Assembly: GCA_950295325.1 (NCBI GenBank)
Contig: OX485804.1
Location: forward strand, 46,562,001-46,626,000
Reading direction: 5' to 3'
DNA length: 64,000 nt
Source: Polytrichum commune
Lineage: Eukaryota; Streptophyta; Polytrichopsida; Polytrichales; Polytrichaceae
The position numbers and the translations under genes are program-made. Below, piece by piece: positions 34,651 through 46,329 of the stretch. Position 1 is the stretch's first letter. Each line of letters starts with the position of its first letter. The notes below the pieces were generated by a model. That model saw only the letters and a list, made by a program, of their open reading frames with translations, made no database searches and had not been told where the DNA came from.

Positions 34651-37349
34651 TGTAGATAGGTTTTTTCTTTGGGTTCCAATTAAGAAAACCACACAGGGAA
34701 GGCTAAATGAGTGTCAGGTTGAACTCTAGATGTCACAATTAGGTTAATTGATAGGTCGTAATGACTTTAGAATTAATTTAGGTTGCCAATCTCGGGTTGT
34801 CTGATGGGGATTTTATTAAAAGATTTAGGGGGAATTATTAGGGTCACTCATTGCGGTACTTGCAAATGCGCAGTCTCTCCCTCACGGCCAACCATAGTCC
34901 AGTAATATTGACTCGCTATACATTTGTTTATTTTCAATGCAGGGAGTCACGGCTCAACAATAGTCTTTGTGAATGTCCCGTAACCACACTTAATCAGGGC
35001 CAATGGCGCCCCGACATGAACCATAGTCTCTCTTTAATTAATAGAGGGTTTTAGTGGATCATGAAATACTGTAGAGCAACCCCACGGGTTATCCGAGTTC
35101 ATTGAATTATTTCCGGTTTAGTGAAGCAGTAGGACTATTTTCCTTACCTGGACCGACTGAAGGGCAATCCCCTGTAAGTTCCCGAAACCATAGGCCAAAA
35201 CACATTAGTCTCCTTGACTATGCCATAGTGTGTTAACAATTTTTCTTAATTTAATTCGACGACCCTGCAAGCGTACCTTAGGCTTATTTAAATGGATATT
35301 AAATCGTTGGTCACCATAAAGTATCCAATTGATTGTAATAAATCTTCTTGCTCTCGTATAGATGGTAACACAATCGCAGAGTTAATTAATCCTGGTAGAA
35401 TTTATGGGAGCAAAAGGTGAAAACGGTTAGTTCAGCTTACCTGGTTCTCGCCTGCTTAGGTGACACAGTAACTTCATTCAGTAGTAGCAGCAGAAGCCTC
35501 GCTGCCATCTCAGCTTTGAAGTGGTCAATGGACTGGGAGAAAATGGATGGTCTTCAAAGGTCTATAGATGTGTGCACTTGACTGTTGATTGCCCAAGATG
35601 TCCTTTAAAGACGGATGAAATGGATTCTCCCATGTGTATGGGACATCCTCATGTCCAGGAATCGAACATCCGTGGAATGTTGGGCTCTTTCCTTGTTAAT
35701 CTTTCACCATTCTCAGCCTCCTTTCTTCATCAGTAGCGTCCTCACTTCGAACACAGGGCATATTTCTCCATCCGAGATACTCTCACTATTTCAAAGTACT
35801 ACTCAGACAATTTGAATACGTCCTACACCACTTAAAGCACTCACTATTCCAACATTACTTCTCTGCCCAGTGTAACTCGTAGGAGTTGCTTCATCTGCTA
35901 CAGGTTTCACACCCCAATGTCAGGCTTCGTGTTGGGTTCAATTACCCCTTTACAAGTATTTTATTTTGGCCCAACAGAAACTCATCGTCCTAATCCAATT
36001 ATGGCCACTTTACTGAATTCCGCACATCTGGAAAAAACCTCCGAATATTGGTGCCAGATTAACTGCCTACTCCACACAAGTCATTATACTGCAATGTTAA
36101 TCAATCCCACTCGGTGATCGGGGAGGATTTTAGGACGTGATCGGCTGAGGCCCTCGAGTTTGCAAGTCCACTCGATTACATGTTAACATCCTTCGGTTTT
36201 CCTTTATTGAATTGGGGTATATTATATGAACTCCTCTAAAGCGATTGGTAATTTTCATGCAGTCTTGACCTTCAACTGATTATCCCTCAAACTCAATCTG
36301 TTCTTCCGTGACTAACTGCCAATTTTCCTCAATCCTGGTTCTGCTATCTCATTTTCTTCTCTCAAGGATTAAATCACGCAACAGAATGATTCGGATTCCC
36401 TCTTGAAGTCATTCACCTCAGCATTCACCGGAACTCTTTACAACAAACCAGGGCAAACCAATTCTCGTCTCGCAACATACGGACTCTTTGCACGATAATG
36501 AGCTATACCCATGATTCAGATTGTTGTAATTCTTTATCAAAGAATTGAAGACATTAACACAAGGTAGCTCTCACAGACAATTGTGTCGACATTGTGTGAT
36601 TCACTTCCTCTCGCACACCTTCAGACCATTATGCACACAGCTATACGGAGCCATCTATCACCACTGGAATCATGTATAAGTCAAGTTTGACAATTAGACA
36701 CAACCTCTCAATGCCATGATTCAAATGACCACGTTTCACAATTTATGACATCAGCCTCGAATCACTCGATTTTGAATCTCAAGATAAGTAAGCGTTGTTA
36801 TTTCAAGAGAATATCATTCAACTTGACGATATTGATAATCACAGCGATACAATTTTCTTACGGGAATTCAACACAGCTGGATACAACAATCATGAAAACT
36901 TTCCAATGGACAAATTATTGGGAAAAGCTGGGCTTCACACCCTAAGATTATAGCTTTGATTACATACAGAGTCCTCTATTCCCGAGAGGAGATATTATCT
37001 TTCTTAGCACACACACTCTTTTTTGCTCTGCTCTCCCCTCTTCCGACAATAGCTGAATCAACCATATCCACCAGAGGCTCAGCTCTCAAAAGTTGTACCT
37101 AACCATAGCTAGGCTTCCAAAAGTTGCTTTTAATTTCTGCACATGACTATAGCCCTTCACAGGAATCCCTCGTTATCTCTATGACGATAGTCAAAACTTT
37201 AGATTCCTAAGCTTACTAACCCGTCAGTTCATTTAGAAATCACTAATTTCAACATCTCAATACTAAATCCAAGTTTTGAAATGAAGGTTGAGCTCACAGC
37301 TAACAAGATTTCGAAGAACAACAGCTTCTATCCAAAAATTTGGATGACA
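34651..37349. mobile_element. Solo LTR (2,699 bp) nested in the LINE
   Basis: Starts TGTAGATAGG and ends TTTGGATGACA, that is TG...CA, and is flanked by the 5-bp direct repeat AATTC (34646-34650 and 37350-37354). The base composition differs sharply from the A/C-rich LINE on both sides. I find no second copy of its ends inside and no gag/pol-like frame, so it is a solo LTR left by LTR-LTR recombination, or a very large LTR of an otherwise lost element. It splits LINE ORF2 between its N-terminal region and APE. Confidence 0.85.
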
Positions 37350-37354
37350 AATTC

Positions 37355-38551
37355 CTTAGATGCTTTGAACCACTAAACGAATATTCTCACCCACCCCCGC
37401 TTCTAAATATACCCACTCAAACAACTAGAATAAACACCAATACTAATCATGAAACAAACATAATAACTTGGATTGCATCATCACTTAATACAACCTTACC
37501 TAACCTACAAAACCTCATTACCTACACACAAACAAATACAGCAATCATTATCATCCAAGAAACTAAACTTACAGCAACCAAATCCACGAAATATATTCAA
37601 AATTTATTCCCACAATACAAACTCGTATTTAACAACACACATGCACTCACTAGATGCATTCAACAATGGATGCCTTATACACCAGGAAGGGGCGGATTGC
37701 TTACTCTTATAAACAACAAATATGCCTTCCCTGGTAATATCACCAAAATTCCCACACCGGCTAGTATTTCGCCATATCTTCAAATAATACGAATAAACAA
37801 CCAACCATTAAAATCATGGCTAATTATCCACATGTATATGTCTATACACATAGAAGACCTACACCTCATCCCCAACATAAAAACTACAATCACTAATCAA
37901 ATTACTATACACCCCGATCATATTTACACCTTACGCGGAGACTTCAACCGCGACATTGCACTTATTGGTAGACAAAATGACAGTTCTAATTCACCGCCAC
38001 AAGAAGAAGACATACACTAGAAAACCTTCACTGCATCTCTAAATCTTGAATACATCCCAACAAACACCACATTCTCAAGACAAGGCGGTCACAACTATAC
38101 ATATACCAGCTTGATCGATGGATTCTACATCAACTCACCATACAACAACACATACTCCTCTACAACAAACACCCACATGAACCTAAACTCATACCACTAT
38201 CCAATCACCCTCCATATACCACATAACACACTAATAGCAAGACCCATACCCTCCAACAACATTACACAAAATAGAATCCTAAACCCGATACCACCTGAAA
38301 ACCTTGAGAATTTTAATATAAAATTCTTTGAAGAAAACTCAACACAAATACAAGACTTAAACACCTTCCTTGAAAATCATGATCATCTCACGAACACCCA
38401 ATGGCAATACGCGTGTGACACACTAGACAACATAATAAGAAAAATTTCACAAAACATAGAAGAAACATGTAGTGCAGCTCTAATACCACAACTTACAGAT
38501 CGGATAGCTCAGCAAGGTGGCTTCTTACCGCGCAAATTGGCTAAATTATGA
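37355..38551 (+). pseudogene. LINE ORF2: apurinic/apyrimidinic-like endonuclease (APE) domain
   Basis: Frames 37340-38020 and 38111-38551 belong to one decayed domain. APE motifs in order are ITWIASSLN (N-terminal strand), IIIIQETKL (catalytic Glu at about 37559), RGGLLTLI, RGDFNRDI (GDFN at 37937-37948) and, after the stop at 38018-38020, YTYTSLIDGFYIN (S-x-ID motif). The final SDH-type histidine motif expected at the end of APE is not convincing here. The domain would nick target DNA for target-primed reverse transcription. It is broken by a TAG and frame changes. Confidence 0.85.
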
Positions 38552-39119
38552 AAAAAACATCTAGCCACATATCATTTAATCAGAAAAATTATATACATTA
38601 CAAAAAATGACCCGAACTGACAAACACACCCAATACTAAATGAAATACACAACCACCAACATGTACAAATTCCCAACCCACCCACAACAAACACCTCACT
38701 AAACGTATGGATAGAGGAAATAGCAATCATTGCAAAAACCGCCATGATTTAAGCTAGAAACATTACCACAAAATATACTAAAGAATGCATACTAAAAGCA
38801 ATATCAAAATATAGAACACTATATGAAAAAAATCCTAAGAAAGTAAACAGAAAAGTTTTCAGAAACTCTGAAACCTCACCCCTAGACTCTATCATAGATA
38901 GACAAAACAACATCCTAACTAGCCCTGAAGATATAGCAAAAGAAATATACACACAACAATCCATTAGTAATCGTCTCACAGTCCCTACTTGTGCCCATCA
39001 AACAACCCACTCACAACACTGTACGTGTAGCGTACGACAATACCCGTGACACGACCTTGACGGCCTCACCATAGACCGACGCGGAGAACCTCAAATTCCA
39101 CTCCACACATACTTCGATT

Positions 39120-40640
39120 CAGAAACATATGACCTATGTCTAAAAAACCTTGGTAACAACAAAGCCCCTGGCCCAGATAAAATTTCCAATTCAATATTAA
39201 AAAACATGCCACCATGCTTTCACAGACTATTATTCATATTCTTCAAACATTGTTATAAACAAAAACAAATCCCTGCATCATGGAAAACGAGCCTAACGGT
39301 CCTACTCTATAAGAAAGGTAACCCATCACAACTCACAAACCATATACCTATTGCTTTAGCCAATACCATATATAAATTTACACAATTACTCTGACATTCA
39401 TCATCTCGGCCTACGGAGAAACATACCAAATATTACATGATAGCCAAGAAGGATTCAGAACAGAAAGAGGAACTTCCAGACAACTCCAAGTACCTATTGC
39501 TGCACTAGAAGATGCAAGATTTACAAAACAGGACATATACATTCTATATATAGACTTTAAAAATGCTTTTGGCTCTATAGACCACGCTAGATTTCTAGCA
39601 ATAATGAAATTCCTTGGATACCCAGATGATGCCATAAACCTAATCGGAAATATATATTCGCAATCTACGACCACATTTATAGGAGAACACTTTGGCAAAA
39701 CATAACCTATCATCATTCAAAAGGGAATAATACAAGGAGATACCCTAAGCCCATACCTATTCATCATATTCTTAGAACCCCTTCTAAGATGGTTACAACA
39801 GGGAAATAATGGCTACACATTCGGAACATCCAAAGTAAAAATTTCCTCAGTAGCGTACGCCGATGACCTAGCAACAATAGCAAACAAATTGAAATCGCTA
39901 CAAATACAACTCAACAAACTTGACATATTTTGTGAATGGGCTGGCATGGATCTTGGAATCTCCAAGTGTGCAATTACGGGATGCCCAAACAAATCCAAAA
40001 TGAGCCCCCTAGCTTTTAAAACCCAAATACAAGCGACTAATATAAACTACAAAAACGAACCTATACCAGTTTTGAGTCAAAATGAACCATACACATACTT
40101 AGGAATAAACCTTGCCCCCTCACTAAAATGGAAAACACAAATACACACCACTACCACCAAAGTTATAAAACAATGCAAAGATCTCGCAGCCTGTCCAGCT
40201 ACTATGAAAAAAAAAAATCAATATGGCGGACATAGTTATACGCGCCGGAATTGCATATAGTTTCTATGCGGTACCATACTTCTTATCTGCCATAAAAAAA
40301 CTTGACAAAAAAATTATAGCCCTCCACAAAACAATATGTGGACTACCAAAATCCACGTCAAACATAACTACACAACTCCCTCTTGACTTATTCGGCATAG
40401 AGGCCTTCTCACTTAAAAATGCCTACTTACGATGTATAGGAGAACAACTACAACATGCCCTCAATGACATAGGCAGACTAGGAAAAATCTATAAAGGATT
40501 GCTTCAATTTATACTAGCAACATTTGGTGGCGCCGAAGAGATACCTCGTATCAAATATCACCAATGTGTCCGTTCACCTATAACTAGAACACTATTCCTA
40601 CTCAAAAAAGAAGCAGGAGTTCACTGAAAGAGCACAATAA
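39120..40640 (+). pseudogene. LINE ORF2: reverse transcriptase
   Basis: Non-LTR RT blocks are all visible in order, in pieces: NKAPGPDKI, IPASWKTSLTVLLYKKGNPS, GFRTERGTSRQL, the motif A aspartate in YIDFKNAFGSID (39553-39555), GIIQGDTLSPYLFI, the catalytic YADD (39856-39867), GISKCAITG and YTYLGINLAPSLKW. A TAA at about 39703 and several frame changes show that the copy is dead. The stretch 40223-40640 is probably the thumb/connection region. The upstream part (38552-39119) has no recognised domain. Confidence 0.93.
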
Positions 40641-40648
40641 ATAACTTC

Positions 40649-42268
40649 ATGTTTAACATCTCTCCACTTGAAAATGATTGGATGAAAGAAGCGCAAAACT
40701 TACACGGCCTGAATCATAAAACATCGCTTAAATTATTACAAAAATTATTACTACACAACATAACTGAACTAGGGCAAATCACTCTACCCAATGGCCTCAA
40801 CATGATGTGCCTAAACGATTTTAAAAACTATTATTCCAACCCTACCAAACTAATCAAAAGTGCACTAAACATTGCTCAACAACTATTCTGTCACCCCCAC
40901 TGCCCCCCTCAATGTCAACAACCATGCCCGCACCACTACCTACCCAGAACCCTAAAAGAAAACTACATAATAACAAATCATAACATTCTCCCCAGACAAC
41001 CTAAGCCGCCACTACACCCCCCAAACCCACCCCACCCACATCACCCACCCCCACCAAGAGATGTGCTTAAAAACCCTAGGCAATTCCCTATTCACACCAT
41101 CCTTGACCATAAAAAAACGACAATACACTAACTCCAATGGAATAATGAAAAAAGACACATCATATCTATGCCAATGGATAATAAACAACCATAACACCTA
41201 TAATAAATGGCTAACCCAAAGAGACATGTTCCCTTGGTACGAAGCTAACATATGTGCACACAACTCTAGACTACTAACACAATACTATACTGAACAACAA
41301 CATAAACACTACTCAAACTTAATAAACGCTCACTTTGCCACTGAACAACAACGAGATACGAGATATGTCACCCCTGCAACAAATATCCCAATGGCACATA
41401 TTTCTATCCATGAGTGTAACCCCGAAAATGACATAGAAACCTCCACAAATACTATCCAAACGCATTTTGATGTTGCCAACATATATGAGGACAAGGGACG
41501 GCACCTCATTACCATTCCCAAAACCAGACTACATTGGCTCTGGAAATAATACCAACTCGCACAAAATACCCCACATGGGTTAGAACCACCTACACAACCA
41601 TTCGAAACTGAAATAGTATGGCTATACCAAAGGTACAAGTACCGGATCCCAAAAAATGACCCACTAAAACTAGCCCAATACACATTACCAACTCCAATAT
41701 TAATTTTTCTCATCACATCATTCAACATTAGTCATTCATACTTCTCATCCCTAGTCACATGCCATACACAACTTAATAGATTTTACTCTCCATTCGCAAG
41801 AGATAAAATATTTGGATCATTAGGGAAAGCCTTCGACCACAAATGGAATGGAATAGGCTTTGCCCTCCCCAACAACGCTACAGACCTATTACATGCTACA
41901 CATTGGGCCCGTCTTGCTGCCAAAGATGACCCAAGCAACATCACAATAATCATCTCACTTAACATAAATTGGTACCAAAACTTCAACCCATACTCGGGCC
42001 CATTCCCATATACACATATTATCGCTCACTTTGCGGCAGATACAATCACATACGAAGAACCTACTATATCACTTGAACTTAATATACCTAGGAAAGAACT
42101 CTCCACACTACAAATACTCTGCATACACCACCAAAATAACCACATAGGCACCTATGAACAGCTGAATCAACTCACCCATATTGCAAATAACCTCTCAATA
42201 ACACAACTATACACACAGATTGCCATGCACAACCCCCTGAATACTCTTGTCAACCCTAACAAAAAGTA
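40649..42268 (+). pseudogene. LINE ORF2: linker and unrecognised domain between RT and RNase H
   Basis: Open pieces 40649-41131, 41061-41549 and 41550-42268. The first carries a Cys/His/Pro cluster (CHPHCPPQCQQPC) that might bind a metal. The last is free of stops and contains ordered, conserved-looking blocks: FGSLGKAFDHKWNGIGFALP, HATHWARLAAKDDPSNITII and HIIAHFAADT. I do not recognise this fold. Dualen is reported to carry an additional cysteine-protease-like domain, but I see no clear catalytic set here. Recorded as a domain of unknown function. Confidence 0.5.
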
Positions 42269-42339
42269 GTCCAAATTAACTTACCCCGATACCCCTATAC
42301 TCAATGTATCACCTATACCTCAACTACCGGACTACCAAA

Positions 42340-42860
42340 CTAATTTACCATTGAAATACCATCCACAATTTAGTTATTACACCGATGGCTCATTCAAAGA
42401 ACCCAAACTAATCTCTACCGGAGTATGGAGGAAAGAAATGGCAGGATATGGTATTTATAGCCCTAAAGGACTAAGTATAGCCGAAAGGCTATATGGATAC
42501 CAGAATATCCCTCAGAGCAGAAATGATGGCTATACATAAAACATTGCGAATTATCAACGACCAATATCCAAATGAGCCCGCATATATATTCACCGATGGC
42601 CTCAATGTCCTATACCTACTAAACACACAAATCAAACACCCCACACTACACAATAGTCACCCAGACCAAGTCACACTTGCCTCCATGGTAAAATTACTCC
42701 AAAAACGCTCTCAACCAACTACATTATACAAAGTTAGAGCACATGTCAACATAGACGGCAACGAACAAGCAAATTAATTAGCAAAAGAAGGACTGGACCT
42801 TACCCATAGAAATGCCATACACCCACACGAACACGCTCATGCCACACCTTACTACTATCA
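42340..42860 (+). pseudogene. LINE ORF2: RNase H domain
   Basis: The RNase H1 catalytic set is present across two frames: SYYTDGSF (first Asp, 42384-42386), RAEMMAIHKTL (Glu), YIFTDGLNVL (second Asp) and HVNIDGNEQAN followed by LAKEG (last Asp region). A frameshift lies between about 42480 and 42520, and a TAA interrupts after EQAN at about 42775. The domain would remove RNA from the RNA/DNA hybrid after first-strand synthesis. Confidence 0.9.
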
Positions 42861-43836
42861 AAAAGACAAATGGCCCTCCATGATAGACACGCCAGACAAG
42901 GGCCCAGTCAGATTCCTAGAAAAACAAATCAAAAAATATGACATAACAAACAACTTAGAAAACATGGCCGCACAAGCCCCTAATATTTGGAAATGGATAG
43001 GCAATGAACACATTGACAAGGAACTTTCTAACGAATTCTAGAATAACCCTACTATTACGGACAAACAGAAGTCATGTCTTATCAAATTTCGTACAAGAAC
43101 TTACATGGGCCAAGCCAGAAAACAACTCTTCTTTGGTAGACAAAGATTCCCCACCATCACCTGTCCCATCTGTAACTCATATGAACCTGACACATGGCTA
43201 CATGTACTACTCACATGTAGGCAACAACATATTCACTCTCTACACGTAAAAAGACATAACAAAGCAATATGGGAAATAAGGAAGTTACTAATCTCATCTG
43301 AAAAATCCCGATGCTACACCCTTATGAACGCTGGCACCTTTAATGACAACCCCCAAGAAAACACCGTCCCTAACTGGTTATTACCCTGCACATGTGGAAC
43401 CCAAAGATGCCACTGCAACTCCCGTTTTAAACCCGACATTCTTTGCGTTAAAGGACTATCATATCAAAATACACCCCCCACAAATGTAGACCAAACAATT
43501 ACCATACAAATCATTGAATTCACATACTGTAATGATAGATTTTCACCAGCAACTCTAGAAGCCAAAACTAACAAATACCAACCACTGATAGAAAGCATTG
43601 CTGCCCTAGGTTGGAAAACCGACCCGCTTATTGTTATTACAGCAGGCGCCAGAGCCGCAACACACATCCCATCAATGAAACTACTGGAAGACAAATTTAA
43701 AATACCTATGTCATCCATCCGAAATACCTTCAAAACCATTAATACCATTGCGATACAATACGCCATGTCCATCTTGCTCCACAAAAGAAGACTTGAAAAT
43801 CACCAACCTCTACCTCAAATACAAGACCCCCCCTAA
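42861..43836 (+). pseudogene. LINE ORF2 C-terminus: CCHC knuckle and restriction-like endonuclease (RLE-like) block
   Basis: The frame 43105-43836 (243 residues) has a CX2CX9HX4C knuckle (CPICNSYEPDTWLHVLLTC, 43162-43218), an RHN motif in VKRHNKAIWEI, a second cysteine cluster (CTCGTQRCHC), then KPDILCV (Pro-Asp at residues 110-111), IIEFTYCND (Glu138), a KTNKY lysine pair and LIVITAGARA. This order (CCHC, RH-D/N, PD...D/E...K, then a conserved GAR block) is that of the RLE in R2-type LINEs. A TAG at about 43039 separates it from RNase H. The call rests on motifs only. Confidence 0.68.
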
Positions 43837-44091
43837 ACTCCCTAGATCAAACTAAACAAAACAAACCCTATATTAAACCATCCCTTGGGTATAGTCTCCC
43901 TTTGTGTCATTAACCAATATTGGTTACTAGCTCTTATTTGTTACTGGTTACTTGTGACTATAGTGTCCACTCTCGAAAGGGGGAAGTAGTTCCTCACTTC
44001 TACTCCTATGTCCCATGGACATAGGTTTAGGGGTGGAACGAACAGACACTTCATTCACGTTGGTCCCCCTGGGGATCGAAGTTTCTTATCT
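43837..44091 (+). other. LINE 3' UTR and SINE-shared tail
   Basis: Follows the ORF2 stop. From 43953 it aligns with the SINE tail: GACTATAGTGTCCACTCTCG, CGAAAGGGG, GAACAGACACTTCATTCACG and GGATCGAAGTTTCTTATCT correspond in order to the reverse complement of 16447-16600. The probable LINE end is TTTCTTATCT, immediately before the 3' copy of the target-site duplication. Confidence 0.85.
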
Positions 44092-44104
44092 CTTGAAGCA
44101 TTCC

Positions 44105-45609
44105 CCATGGTGTAGGAATGCATGGGCCCACGGAGTGACACTTTTAGGTGCCATTAGTGCCGCCACCTCATAGCGACCTCCACTACCTTCACGTAGGGTA
44201 GGTATTGGGCTTCACTTTATCTTGGGTTGGTTCAAGGTGGGTTTAGGGTAGCTTGTCAATGCCTATTCTAGCCATTCTATACATTTCAAGAGAGGGGGGG
44301 AGGGGGGAGGGGGGAGGGGGGAGGGGGGAGGGGGTTATAGCCATTCTATTCACAAAGTCATGAATGTAGGCCCACAAAGCACAAAGGGGGTTGTTACCTA
44401 GGATGCAAGGTGATGGTTTTGCAAGCGAACTGGGTGGGATCATGCAGGTGGCCAAATGGCTTTGCCCATCATTATTAGTTGGTCTTTGATCTAGCTTGGG
44501 TCTAATACCCGACTATGTTATGTTGGTTCTAGGCAATGAAGGTGGGAGTCCTCATCATATCCAAGGTCGACATACACATGGCCTATATATTGGTTTAAGA
44601 AAGCTAGTGGTTTTGACTTTGAGTATTCATGAAATATCTTATTGAGACTAAACATATGTTTCTTTCTTTATACCTATGTTTAGAAAAAGGCTTATATATA
44701 TATATATATATCGATCATCTAGTATGTATGTGCAATATCTTAAAGTGTTGGTTTAAGCACCCTCTACCTTAGATTGAATGTTGAATTTGGACTTCTGTGT
44801 ATGCTCCGCACAATACTCGTTATGGCACTCACAAAGATGTGGAATGGGTTGAGTAGTCTCATGCCATTATGAATTTTGAAATCCCTATCTTTGTGGTTTG
44901 TATTTGCTAATTGGACGACACATAAAACCTCTGAATCGATCCAATGCCCAAAAATATATCTCAAATTAGAAGTGCCCACAAGAAGACCACATTTCACATC
45001 CTAGGACTATTGGACTAGTAAAAAAAAAGTAGCCATTTAAGACCTATCTACCTTACCTTACAATACAAGCAATTGATCATCAAAACACATATTAATGACG
45101 GTAGGTTGAATTGCTCTCAACAACAAATTCAGTAGTAAGATAGACGTGCCTAATTCGGTTATCTATCTTAATTGGACACCTATATTTGACTAGTATGTAG
45201 TTTTGTATGGCTCCAAGAAAGTATACCACAAAACCATGTGTTTTAAAGAGATTGAACTAAATGCTTGAAATATGGTAACTATCTAGACTCTATAGTCAAC
45301 ATAATTGGGGAGGCCTAAGTGACCATTTAATGATCACAAGAATTTTCATTATGATAATGAATAAGATATTCATATGAGCTTTGAAAAGTTTGAGGAAAGT
45401 GGATGCAACCTCAATTTGGATTTGCTAATCATCTTATACTAATCGCATGTTTCATATCCTAGGAGAAGTGTGATAGTCATAAAAAGTACCCATTTAAGAC
45501 CCATGTACTTTTAGTGTCTTATGAAAGTGCCAAGTTCATTTTAGTGAAACTCGGGACAATGAAACTCGGGACAATGAAGTGAGGAAGTAGGTGCTTTGTC
45601 AGTATGAAC
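44105..45609. other. Spacer with a G-rich minisatellite
   Basis: No gene. It contains an array of GGGGGGA units on the plus strand (44292-44335), a (TA)n run (about 44694-44712), and otherwise AT-rich unique-looking DNA. The G-runs could form a quadruplex. Confidence 0.55.
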
Positions 45610-45612
45610 TTA

Positions 45613-46110
45613 GGGCCACTTCACACATGAGATTGACAGTCCGTGACCATTGCACTTCAAGCACTCTCATTGGTGGAAAAGGTGGAGCCGATTCAATTTT
45701 GATGCACACTATGCTTGAGGGACCAACGGAGTAAGTGAGTGCAAGATGGATGTAAAGTTTACATGGATTCCTACATGACATCAAATGGATCATGTTTCAT
45801 GGTCACTTGGAGTATTTTCAAAATCCACTTCTTGGAGGTAGGCCTAACACAAAACCAGGAGATCATGGCACTCCAAAATCTTACAACCGTGAATTTATTA
45901 TGTTCTATCATGTGCGAGGACCTCGCATGAATAGAAATTCATTGAAATAGCATCTAGTTGAGGGCCCGGTCACATATGACTTCATATAGACTTGAGGGCC
46001 CGTGACCACACTGCATGATTTTGGATGTGTCGTGGGACGGCTTCGGACACTTCTTTGGGGGCTCTTGCAATTTAATGGTCACGGCTCTTGGCTAGTGTGT
46101 GGAGTGGCCC
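45613..46110. mobile_element. PIF/Harbinger-like MITE (copy 3, related family)
   Basis: A 498-bp element flanked by TTA on both sides (45610-45612 and 46111-46113). Inverted termini begin GGGCCACTTCACACA and, inverted, GGGCCACTCCACACA; both continue to a shared CCGTGACCATT. The start GGGCCRCTTYACAC links it to the elements at 13148 and 16949. Non-autonomous. Confidence 0.85.
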
Positions 46111-46329
46111 TTACACACTTGGGTGTGTTGAAGAATCATCCTGAACCTGCGTGGTTGAGCGATGATGCAAGGGAGGAAGATGATGGGCAGGGAGCAAGAG
46201 AGCAAGAGAGCGAGGAATCAAGCACCCCTAATTAGTGCGAACAAGGACCAGTAGAGAACAAACAGGAAGAGAAAGAGGAAGCGGGTTGAGATTTTAGGTT
46301 GAGGGTTTAAGGAAGAGGAGGGATCGGTG

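Larger units (their letters stand above)
28491..44091 (+). mobile_element. Giant LINE, about 12.9 kb plus nested LTR, with APE and RLE-like endonuclease domains
   Basis: Delimited by the exact 13-bp direct repeat CTTGAAGCATTCC at 28478-28490 and 44092-44104. Order on the plus strand: leader 28491-30150; ORF1 region with RRM-like folds 30151-32399; A/C-rich tandem repeats 32411-33980; 2A-like motif 34082-34105; unknown N-terminal ORF2 region; solo LTR insertion 34651-37349; APE 37440-38150; reverse transcriptase about 39120-40300; thumb/linker to 41550; unknown domain 41550-42268; RNase H about 42351-42800; CCHC plus RLE-like block 43160-43700; stop at 43834-43836; 3' UTR to 44091. The combination points to the Dualen/RandI clade. 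The copy is inactive, with several in-frame stops and frameshifts. The sense strand is rich in A and C and poor in G. Confidence 0.88.
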
